From Pelargonium nanum (Eukaryota; Streptophyta; Magnoliopsida; Geraniales; Geraniaceae), in the NCBI GenBank assembly GCA_036897485.1, contig JAYMTF010001875.1, forward strand, positions 1 through 20,891: a DNA stretch of 20,891 nt, given 5' to 3'. Positions 13,201 to 20,891 of this stretch are shown piece by piece. The translations under genes and the position numbers were made by a program. How positions within the stretch are numbered: the first letter of the stretch is position 1; every line of letters begins with the position of its first letter. Under the pieces are notes generated by a model. That model had not been told where the DNA came from and did no database searches. It saw only the letters and a program-made list of their open reading frames with translations.

Positions 13201-13335
13201 ATCAAAAACCAGTCAAGATTTTAAGAAACTCACAAAACCCAGAGATGGAGGAAAAAGAAAAGAAAAATCGTTTCTTTTTTCCATCTCCAGAGAGAAGCCA
13301 AAATCAAGAAGTAAAAAAAAAATTTGGTGGACTGG

Positions 13336-13524
13336 TCACTGGTTTTGTTCATGGTGGTCTTTTTGTTCTTGAGACTCTGTATTTTGATGATTATGGTGAT
13401 TATCAGTAGTCACCGTCTTCAATTTCTCCGCTTTCTCTGTTTTCTCAGCATTATTGGTCTCCGAGCACTTTCCGTTTCCGGCACCGGCGAACGAGGATCC
13501 TCTGCTGCAGACAGGGGTGGCCAA
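13336..13524 (-). CDS. Unrecognised 62-residue charged open frame (doubtful)
   Basis: Reads MATPVCSRGSSF, then a lysine/glutamate-rich stretch, then a His/Gln/Asn-rich tail ending HHEQNQ and TGA. The composition looks more protein-like than its neighbours, and a splice-acceptor-like CTGTCTGCAG precedes part of it at about 13510. It could be a chance frame, an exon of an uncalled gene or a gene fragment carried by a transposon. The opposite strand is also open, so coding status is not established. Confidence 0.2.
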   Translation of the reverse strand: MATPVCSRGSSFAGAGNGKCSETNNAEKTEKAEKLKTVTTDNHHNHQNTESQEQKDHHEQNQ

Positions 13525-14270
13525 GAAGGTGGGTTTTTGAGATTTTTTTTTAAATCGGCGGGGGTGGGGTTTGGGGGGCGGGGGGCCACGCGGCGGAGAT
13601 CGACGGCGTAGCTGGAGATGGAGATGGAGTCACGCCGGAGATGGAGGTCGAGCGACGCCGGAGAGCAGATCTGGAAGCTCCTCTGTCTATTAAAGCAAAT
13701 CTGGAACGGAGATCAGCCCATAATAACAGACGTCGACGGGAGGCGGTCGAGGGACTTGGCCAACGGGAGGCGGTCGAAAGAGACGCCGACACAGAGCACG
13801 CGCGGCCTCGTCCGTCAAGCATTGCCTCGCTGCGCTGACCGACGTGGGCTAAAGAGGAGATGGCGGGGCTGGCTGAAGAGGCGGTGGGAGAGATCGGAAA
13901 ATGGGTGTCCGCCGGAAAGCGAGAGAGGGACAAAGATGGTGGTGGGATTGGCAATCTGAAGAGGATAGAGAGAGATCTGATTTTTTTAATTAAAATATTA
14001 TTTTCATGCCTAGCCATCACCACTATTAATAATTTTTTATTTAAAAAAGCCACATCATCCCTCAACATGTCTCAAAAACTGCCACGTCAACCCTAAATGT
14101 CCACATCATCAAAACTTAACGGTTTAGTTAACAGCAAGTAACGTCAGGTACTCAATTGGGTTGAAAATTGAAGTGTGGGTATCAACTTTGGTACAATTAT
14201 AGATTGGGTACTAAATTGGGTTCCAGCCCAAAGATTGGGTACCATATTTGCCTTTATCTCGAAGAAAAAA
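13525..14270 (-). mobile_element. Probable transposon terminal region, GC-rich then AT-rich
   Basis: The GC-rich, purine-biased block 13560-13970 keeps several overlapping frames open on both strands, which reflects composition, not coding. It passes abruptly into AT-rich DNA and then into a stretch rich in GGGTACCAAATTGGGTT-like words (14140-14250) next to AACGGTTTAGTTAAC. I associate this arrangement with repetitive plant transposon ends, but no terminal inverted repeat or coding domain was found, so the class is unassigned. Confidence 0.35.
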
Positions 14271-14719
14271 AACTAACCTATTTGGAGGTGAAGGGACAAC
14301 TAGACTGCCTGAGTTCGCACCGGACTGTCGAAGGAGCTCAGCCACATGGCTTCTCGATCAGCTACGACTTTTGGGTGCTGGGGTTAGGGTTTTGTTGAGC
14401 TTTCAGATGCTGGTTAGGGTTAAGGTTTTGTTGGGGTAGCTATCGGGTTAGGGTCGTCGATGGTGGTGGAGGCTGGAGTAGAGGACGTGGTGTGGAAGAG
14501 AACGAAGAAGAGGGATGGAAGCGTCGCCGAAGTGGAGGGTGGACGAGGAAGGAGGAATGAGCGGACGGTAGTCGCCACTGACGAAGGGTCGTCGATAGAG
14601 AAGGAGAACATAGTATAGAGCGCGAGGAGAGAGAGAAAAAAAAATAAAAGAAAAGAGAGGGAAAGAAATGGTAAGAGATCAGGAAAGAGAGGGAGGAAGA
14701 AGAGTTTAGCTCTTTTTTT
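14271..14719 (-). other. Possible interior of the CACTA element
   Basis: Contains GGGTTAGGG words (not an ordered telomere repeat) and a purine-rich GAGAGAGAAAAAAAATAAAA segment near 14630. A 63-residue minus-strand frame (14611-14420) is Ser/Thr/Pro-rich without a domain. It lies on the inner side of the CACTA terminus at 14964 and may be its untranslated leader. Confidence 0.3.
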
Positions 14720-14964
14720 TTAAATCACTTTGCGATATCATAGCGTCCACGTGGACATCGGAAAGAAGTTGAGACATCATTGCGTACACGTGGACGTCGC
14801 AACATCCTAGTCAGCAAGCTTTGCGATGTTCACGTGGACGCAAAGACGTCGCAAATTGCTTTTACACTTCCACGTGAACGCAACGACGTTGCAATTTTTA
14901 AAATTGCGACGTCACTTTTGTGACATAAAAGATGATGTCACAATTTCAATGGTTTCTTGTAGTG
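14720..14964 (-). mobile_element. CACTA (En/Spm-type) transposon terminus with subterminal repeats
   Basis: The minus strand begins CACTACAAGAAACC at 14964, the canonical 12-13 bp plant CACTA terminal inverted repeat. Inside it lie subterminal repeats carrying CACGTG at 14748, 14788, 14831 and 14871, each with GCGACGTC/TTGCGA words. Such arrays are the usual transposase-binding regions of this superfamily. The opposite terminus (CACTACAAG on the plus strand) was not found to the left, so the element is truncated or its other end is degenerate. AAG at 14965-14967 would be the 3-bp target duplication. Confidence 0.65.
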
Positions 14965-15108
14965 AAGGTTTCTCCATTGAGAGACTATGAGCTTCTCTCC
15001 AAGGCGTCTCCAAGGAGAGAGTACGAGCTCTTCCCCAAGATTACTCTAAGGAGAGAGCATGAGCTCCCCACCAAGGTTTCTCCAATGAGAGAGTGCGAGC
15101 TCCCCTGT
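14965..15108 (+). repeat. 36-bp tandem repeat, four units, open as a 12-residue peptide repeat
   Basis: Four consecutive 36-bp units each begin AAGG/AAGA followed by a TCTCC-type word and contain GAGAGA and GAGCT. Read on the plus strand in one frame they give KVSPLRDYELLS, KASPRREYELFP, KITLRREHELPT and KVSPMRECELPC. The frame is part of an open frame at 14932-15240 that starts inside the CACTA end, so there is no sensible start codon. Expression is not supported; the repeat may belong to the leader of the adjacent retrotransposon. Confidence 0.7.
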
Positions 15109-15380
15109 TTCTTGGTCCACTTTGTTCGTTTTTTATCCATTCCAGGTTCATTTAGGGTTCGAATCGACTTCCATTTGAATGATTGTGATTTGACTATTTT
15201 TTATCAAAGTCAAGTCAAGGCTCAGAACAGTGTCGTCTAGTCTTCTTTTCCAAGTCAAGGTCTATACTTTGTCAAAATTTTAGTCTTCGGGTCTTCAAGT
15301 GTTTACTGGTAGTAGTGAACCAAGTCCGGTCAGTGACTATGGGCCTGCACAGGTAACGAACCGTTCAGCGGAGCCCCAAA
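15109..15380 (-). mobile_element. Leader region after the LTR, with primer-binding-site-like start
   Basis: Read on the minus strand, the sequence directly after the LTR is TTTGGGGCTCCGCTGAACGG. This resembles the TTTGGCGACTCCGCTGGGGA junction that I recall following the 5' LTR in many plant Ty3/gypsy elements. The remainder is non-coding leader-like DNA running up to the 36-bp repeats. Confidence 0.4.
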
Positions 15381-15963
15381 TGTGTGTTGGAGGAATCGCC
15401 TCCGGCGTGAGAGTAAGATCTTCACACAAACTGGATTTAAGTAATTGACTAATCAAATCTCTGTGGTCCGTTCAAATTAACAAAGAAAGCACGAAGATTG
15501 ATGAAAAACACACGAAGAACGTTTGAGAGTGTTTTCGGATTCTTGCGAGTGCCTTTTGAGTGATAAAATGATCGAACCTTATAATGGGGAGTTATGACTC
15601 CTTTTATAGCCCTCAAGCTTAATTAACTGCCACATGGCGGCTTCTGATTGACCGATGTTGAGGTGGGGCTCGCAGGCCTCCCGGTCTCTTGTCCGCTGCC
15701 TTATGGATATGCACACCAGTAGGGCAGACGATGTTCTCTTGTCTCTGCCTGTTGGATTTGCACACCAATAGAGCAGGCGAAGCTTCTCAGTATAGCATGT
15801 CTCTATGTCTGGAGTTTCTACCTGCCAGTAGAGCAGTACTGGTCTCGATCTCTGGCCACGTGAGATAGCGAGGTGGTCCTCCGGTCGGAACCTTGTGTCC
15901 GACCTTTGGGTTACTGGTGTTGGTGTTCTTGTAATATAATGAGTGTATCTTGATAGCTTGACA
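15381..15963 (-). mobile_element. Ty3/gypsy-type long terminal repeat
   Basis: On the minus strand it runs from TGTCAAGCTATC (15963) to CTCCAACACACA (15381), about 583 bp with TG...CA ends. A TATA box (CTATAAAAGG, plus positions 15600-15609) sits where an LTR promoter should be, leaving about 220 bp for R and U5. The exact ends are inferred because no second copy of this LTR lies in the window. The long open frame on the minus strand (15579-16109) crosses the LTR and is not a gene. Confidence 0.55.
15600..15609 (-). promoter_or_regulatory. LTR TATA box
   Basis: CTATAAAAGG on the minus strand, inside the LTR. It is the probable core promoter of the retrotransposon. Confidence 0.5.
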
Positions 15964-16077
15964 TGTTGTGAGTGCCATGGAGCGAAGCCATGCACGAGCT
16001 TGCAGGCGAGAGAGAGTCCGTGCGGCACGCGCATACGCGCGGACGGATGCGCATGGTCTGGGGTGCGCATTGAAGTG

Positions 16078-16195
16078 CCTTCCGGTCTTTCACCCTTCAG
16101 GTCTTTCAACCTTCCGGTCTTCCACCCTTCGACTCTTTCACTATTCCACCCTTCAACTCGTCCATCCTTCCACTCTTCTACCCTTCTTAGTATGA
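16078..16195. repeat. Degenerate 12-14 bp pyrimidine-rich minisatellite
   Basis: Many variants of CCTTCCGGTCTTTCA / CCACCCTTC follow each other on the plus strand (purine-rich on the minus strand). The array separates the broken gag gene from the LTR and lies where a polypurine tract would be expected for a minus-strand element. Confidence 0.6.
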
Positions 16196-17800
16196 GGTTG
16201 TGAGCAGCATGCGCTTGATGCCGGAAGAATTGACTTTGGCGTCGCGTGGCGAGTATATTGGCGCGGCTGGCGTGACGATGGTGGAGTAAGCTTTGTTCTT
16301 GCCCTTCCTATTGTTTTGGAAGTTTTTATTGGCAGACGTTGACTGCTCGCTGCCTTGGAGGGACTTGGTGGCTTGCGCCAATATGTCTTCGGCCGACACA
16401 TATCTTCGGACGAGGGCGAGCATCTCCTCCTATGAGTTAGGCGGACTGCTTGCGAGGGCACTGCAGAGCATTGGAGAGTTGAGCCCTGCCATGAAGGCCA
16501 TCATCACTATTTCGTCCGTGATCACGTCGCACTCACAGAGCATTTTACGGAACCGGTCGACGTACAATATCCCAATGATTCATTGTTTGCTTGGCGGATT
16601 TGGATGAGAGTGGTTTGTGGTTTGACGTCCTTACTGCCTGAGGCAAACCATGTCAAGAACATGGTCTTGAATTATTCCCAAGAGGTGATGGTGCCATTGA
16701 GAAGCCTTCAATACCAAGTTTGGGTCGGTCTCATGAGCGTGCTGGTGAAGAGCCTCCAGCAAGTGGTGTCGCACTCAGTTTGGCAGTTAGTCTTTAGCCC
16801 AAAGTTTGTGGGGAGCTCTATGGCACTTGTCATACTGTCGTACGTCATATTGGGGATGCGGATGTCGGGTGTTACCCGGACCATCCGAAGAGCAAGGCTC
16901 AACAGATTGTTGACGACGGGTACAGGAGGGACGACGTCTACAAGAGGGGCAACATTGGTGGTCGGCGTGGCGGCATCGCCAGTGGACGCGAGCTGCATGC
17001 GAAGGCGTTGTACCTCGTTTTGGAGAGCCACTAAGGCAGGACTATCATCGCGAACGACGGGGGGTCCATGGGACTCCCTTGTACGTCCGTATTGGGGAGG
17101 AAGGTCCCCACGCCTACGAGCCTCCTAAGGCAGCTGGTTGGGGCTGTCGACTGTGTCGGAATGGAGTACACCGGTGCATTATTTCGGTGGGTGTTCTTTG
17201 CCCGCGAGCCAGCGACGTTCTCAGATTCGCCATAGCCTTCTTCGCGTTGGGTGCGCGGAAGTCCATCATTACGGCATACATGTCTTTGGGGAACGGAGTT
17301 CCAGTCGGCAGAACGGTCGTCGTGACCATCGCGAGCTCGGGCGTCGCGATGGATGTAGGTTGATCAGCGAATTTGGTCCGCACGGGTGGTGGTGCGCCCG
17401 TCCACTGCCATGCCCCGGGTTGGAGCCGGAGGTGGATCTCGGGCGGCATGGACCGCGGAGGCAGCGGGGGCTGTGACGATGGGGGTCGTGGTGTTGGCAA
17501 GAGAAGCCCGCAAGATGGATCCCATTTGGTCGACGAACAACTTCATGGTGTCGTTGAACCCGACAATGAGAGGAGACTCGCCAATGGGTGGCGGGCCATT
17601 GGTGGCCAAGGGGATTTGAGATGTCCCTGCTGCCTTGTAACCAGAGTTGGTCCTGTCGCGTTCAAGATGGTCGCGCAAGCCAGGCATGTCGCGGTTGAGC
17701 TTCTGTTGGATTTGTCACTTGTCTCTTTCACCTCGCCAGTGCGAGGGTCTATGCGGTCGCCCAATCGGTCTTGGGCGGACAGAGTGGAGTTGGATACCAT
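16187..17800 (-). pseudogene. Ty3/gypsy retrotransposon gag, broken
   Basis: Gag forms the retrotransposon's capsid particle. A start is visible at 17800 (MVSNSTLSAQDRLGD), followed by a Pro/Ala-rich N-terminal part and then the conserved capsid core at about 16440-16770. In that core, blocks such as MTYDSMTSAIELPTNFG, FKTMFLTWFASGSKDVKP and SLGYYVDRFRKM follow the order of the plant retrotransposon gag domain, and the C-terminal part is Lys/Asn-rich. The frame shifts near 17715, near 17400 and near 17130, and stops interrupt the core near 16708, 16670 and 16430. No zinc knuckle, protease or reverse transcriptase follows; the sequence goes straight into a minisatellite and an LTR, so pol has been lost. 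The GC content is far above that of the flanking AT-rich DNA. Confidence 0.75.
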
Positions 17801-17844
17801 CCCCTTGAGACTGAGGGGGCAGCGTTCGTGGATACATAGTCGTG

Positions 17845-17965
17845 GTGCAACCTGAGTTGTTTACTCATAACGAGGTGGTGAATGGCGTAAAGAACGTCTA
17901 CAATTAAGTGATGACGAGGTGCAACCTAAGTTGTTTACTAATAACGACGTTCCCGTGAATAACAA
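17845..17965 (+). repeat. Short direct duplication at the gag/MULE junction
   Basis: GTGCAACCTGAGTTGTTTAC at 17845 recurs as GTGCAACCTAAGTTGTTTAC at 17919, an offset of 74 bp, and the similarity continues for about 31 bp. The offset is not a multiple of three, so the first copy is out of frame with the transposase. Confidence 0.7.
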
Positions 17966-20395
17966 AGGGACAAATCCAGTGAACAAAGAAGAAAATGCAG
18001 ATTCGGTAACTAGAAAGAAGCAAAGAAAAGGGAAAAGGGGAAAGAAAAAAGCTATTGGTACGGGCTCCGGTGGTCTTGAAGATACTGATTTTGTGGAAGA
18101 GGTTCAACTAGACCCATACTCATCAGATGGCGATGATTCTCGTCCGAAACCTCCTTCGTGCGTGCCGAACATAGCTATTGATAATTATGTGATGAAGCCT
18201 TATGACAATTTTGGGAATGCTAAGGTGTTTCGGGAATTAGTTCGAGAAGTAGCTATTAGAGACGGTAGAAATGTATCCTACATAAAGAATGAGGTTTGTA
18301 GAGTGACGGTCCAATGCATTCATGCTCCCACGTGCCCTTACAGATTGCACGCATCTCGAATACCCGATAGCGATCACTTTATGTTGAAGAGTTGGAACTT
18401 CATGCACACATGTTCTCCTATGTTCACTGTTGTCCCTGTTAGTTCAAGATGGGTGTTGAAGAAGTTTGTTGACCGAATTAGATCAAATAAGAAAATTCCC
18501 ATTTTAGCCATTATTCAAGATGTCGCGAAGGAATACAATGTCGATGTCTCGGTAAGCCAAGCTTATAAGGTGAAAAGGGATGCACTACTATTGATTAATG
18601 GGGATTTCAGGAGGCAATTTTGGGAGATTTTGGACTATTGTAATGCTCTAATAAAGGCGAACGAGGGTCAAGATTTTGTGAAGCTTATGTTCGAAGTAGA
18701 TGATGTGAAGGACGATCGCGCTATTTTTCAACATATGTTCATCTCATTTGAAGCCACGAGGAATGCTCTTTTGCATGAATGTCGGAAGGTTATCGGGCTA
18801 GATGGCACCTTCCTCAAAGGGTCATATGGTGGAATCTTACAAACTGCAACATGCAACGACTGCAACAACAATTGCATTGTTGTTGCGTATGCGGTTGTGT
18901 AGAATGAAAACTAATCTACATGGAAGTGGTTCATGGATCATTTGCTAGACTATGTTGGAGACGATTGGTGCTTCATTTCTAACCGACAAAAGGTAACATC
19001 TCTTTACCTTCATATGTTCAATTGATTTTAGCTTCAACCTGTTTTGCCTTATGCAAATGACCACAATCTGCATATTGATTAAGTTAGAAACTGAATTTAA
19101 CACATTATGATATAGTAAAGTTAGCAACTTAAGTTAGAATATAAAGTTAGCATATGAAGTTAGCATATGAAGTTAGCAACTCAAGTTAGCATATTAAGTT
19201 ATAAACTTAAGTTAGCATCTAAAGTTAGAAAATTAAGTTAGCATCTAAAGCTAGCAACCTAAGTTATAATAGCAAGAAGAGGATGCCAATTAAGATGCAA
19301 ATGAGGTTAGAAAATGAAGTTAGCATCTAAAGTTAGTAACCTAAGTTATAATAGCAAGAAGAGGATGCCAATTAAGATGCAGATGAGGTTAGAAAATGAA
19401 GTTAGCAAGCAAACTGATATTTCAATTTTTAAACTTTCTTTCATTTGTTAGCAAGCAAACTGATGTTACATTTGTTCAACTTAGATTGGTTCAATGTTTG
19501 AACTGATGTTAGTATTCATTTGTTAAATTTACATTTGTGCAATGTTTGTTAGCAACTTATTGTATTCATTTAGCAACTTACTGATGTGTATTCATTTATG
19601 TTAGCAAATTTCATTTGTTCAACTTACTGAGGTTTTATGTTAGCAACTTACATTTGTTCAATGTTTGTGTCTTAGGGGTTGCCAAAAATATTCGAAGAGC
19701 ATTTGAAAGGATGCGATTGGCGGATATGCTGCCGTCATTTGTACGCCAACTTTATACAAGGGTTTCAGAGGGCCAGTGTTGAAGAATCTGATGTGGAATA
19801 CTGCTAGAGCGTATTGTAAGTCAAATTTTGACTTCTATATGCGTGAAATAGGAAAGATCAATCAAGATGCATGGGAATATTTGTATGCCATATCACCTAG
19901 GCAATGGAGTAGACATGCTTTCAAGGTTGCTACCCGTTCAGACAAGCTGACAAACAATTTTGCGGAGTCGTTTAACAAGGAAATTTTGGAGTTAAGGTCG
20001 AAGCCTATCATCACATTTCTATAAGAGATTTGATCAATGATAATGGTGAAATTTCAAAGAAAGAGGGAAGGTGCAACTAACCATGCTCATGAGTACGCCC
20101 CTCTTGCAATGGGGAGGTTGGTTGAACAAGTTAATGGTAGCAAGTATTGCAATGTATTGTACTTCGGGTCACATACTTTTCAAGTAGAGGATAGAGAGAA
20201 AAGATGGATAGTGAACACCCTTAAACAAGAATGTGGTTGCAGGTTTTGGGAACTTGTTGGCATACCTTGTAGACATGTCATTTCAGCTCTACAAATAGGC
20301 GGGGAGTCGCCCGAGAAATACATCAACACTTATTACTCATTGGAGATGTATAGGAAGTGCTATGCTGGTATGATTCAGCCCCTATCTGCAGTGAG
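17871..20395 (+). pseudogene. MULE (MuDR-type) transposase, inactivated
   Basis: Mutator-like DDE transposase that would cut and paste its element in the nucleus. Exon 1 (open from 17871, no ATG in place, to 18992) holds a basic KKQRKGKRGKKK stretch, the MuDR DNA-binding region (about 18190-18420, ending in a Cys/His cluster) and the start of the catalytic domain (VIGLDGTFLKGSYGG near 18790). Exon 2 (19676-20395) supplies CCRHLYANF, NNFAESFN and a SWIM zinc finger (CGCRFWELVGIPCRH, about 20230-20276). The intron 18993-19675 has GT-AG ends, and exon 2 ends in AG|GTAAGT, so a further exon lay downstream. Defects are stops at 18900 (TAG), 18912 (TAA), 20022 (TAA) and 20031 (TGA), one extra G at 19760-19762, and Asn at 18981-18983 where the family has the second catalytic Asp (ISDRQKGL). 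It is certainly dead as a transposase. Confidence 0.85.
19130..19670 (+). repeat. AAGTTAGCA-rich simple repeat inside the MULE intron
   Basis: Dozens of variants of AAGTTAGCA(A/T)C fill most of the intron. Within it an 82-bp unit is exactly tandem: 19237-19318 and 19319-19400, with only a few mismatches. Further right the motif changes to TTAGCAACTTA/CATTTGTTCAATG variants. Non-coding. Confidence 0.75.
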
Positions 20396-20891
20396 GTAAG
20401 TTAGCTGGTATGGATGTCAATTTAACTTAATTTATGGACTGCTGGCATGTCGTTTGCAAGAATGCAAAAACGCGCCAATGTAATACCGTGGGAACACAAG
20501 TTCCGGGTTGTCGTATCCGCAGGGACTACACATATGAGACTAAATAAGATTCATTGCGATAAACCTAATGATCTAAAATAACAAAATGTAATAAAAATCA
20601 TGTTTCGAATTGTGTGTGTGTCAAAGCAATGTATCCAAAAAGACAACCAGTAATGTAGTAAACCAATTCAAGCAAGAAAGATCAATGAGTGAAATGGTGT
20701 GGAAGCAATGAATATTCTAACCTAGAAATGTGCCATGGAATGGAGTTGTATGCATTGTACATGAGCAATGTTAATTCCACTTTCAATAATTAAACCCCTC
20801 TTTCCAAAGGTGATTTAATACTTAGCAAGTTACTAGTGAAATAAGTCACATGAATCATCTAATAACAAGCTAGCATGTAGAATAGAACAAG
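20396..20891. other. Region after the last visible MULE exon; possible second intron or later insertion
   Basis: Begins with a consensus splice donor (GTAAGT). At about 20505-20530 the words AAGTTCCGGGTTGTCG and TATCCGCAGGGACT resemble a motif I have seen repeated in plant genomes, probably part of another transposon. No coding frame is recognisable up to the window end. Confidence 0.35.

Noticed and set aside
13550..14068. A 172-residue minus-strand open frame
   Set aside because: It is Ser/Pro/Arg-rich, overlaps open frames on the opposite strand across a GC-rich block, and has no domain; the openness follows from base composition.
14385..14452. Telomere-like GGGTTAGGG words
   Set aside because: They are scattered and interrupted, not an ordered array, so an interstitial telomere is not supported.
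15579..16109. A 176-residue minus-strand open frame
   Set aside because: It runs across the retrotransposon LTR including its TATA box and has no recognisable domain.
16583..17128. A 181-residue plus-strand open frame
   Set aside because: It is antisense to the broken gag gene, whose minus-strand frames carry the conserved motifs.

Overview
This is a piece of plant nuclear DNA, almost certainly from a flowering plant. The evidence is GT-AG introns in an ARF-family GTPase gene of plant type, small secreted cysteine-rich peptides of the plant defensin-like class, and plant-typical mobile elements (Stowaway and Harbinger-like MITEs, tRNA-derived SINEs, CACTA, Ty3/gypsy and MULE). I cannot name the species.

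Layout. (1) Bases 469-4323, minus strand: a complete, apparently functional eight-exon gene for ARL1, a Golgi ARF-like small GTPase. The spliced exons give exactly 182 residues with all GTP-binding motifs. A Stowaway-like MITE sits in intron 5. (2) Bases about 4930-7690: a tandem duplication carrying two intact two-exon genes on the minus strand. Each encodes a 70-residue secreted peptide with eight cysteines at identical positions. (3) Bases about 7700-13200: AT-rich intergenic DNA holding two tRNA-like SINE copies (one with perfect target-site duplications), a Harbinger-like MITE, a 66-bp CpG-bearing repeat array, a decayed LINE RNase H fragment and a promoter-like segment with no recognised gene. 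(4) Bases about 13200-17850: nested transposon debris. It contains a GC-rich stretch, a CACTA terminus with four evenly spaced CACGTG sites, a 36-bp tandem repeat, a Ty3/gypsy-type LTR and a broken gag gene on the minus strand. (5) Bases about 17870-20395, plus strand: a MULE (MuDR-type) transposase pseudogene with four in-frame stops, one frameshift and an Asn at a catalytic Asp position. Its intron is full of simple repeats.

Only three genes look intact: ARL1 and the two defensin-like peptides. ARL1 and the peptides have no evident functional link; they are simply neighbours at a gene-space/transposon-space border. The most interesting biology is the peptide pair. The signal peptides are nearly identical, while the mature domains have diverged around a fixed cysteine framework that ends in an unusual Cys-Cys-Cys.
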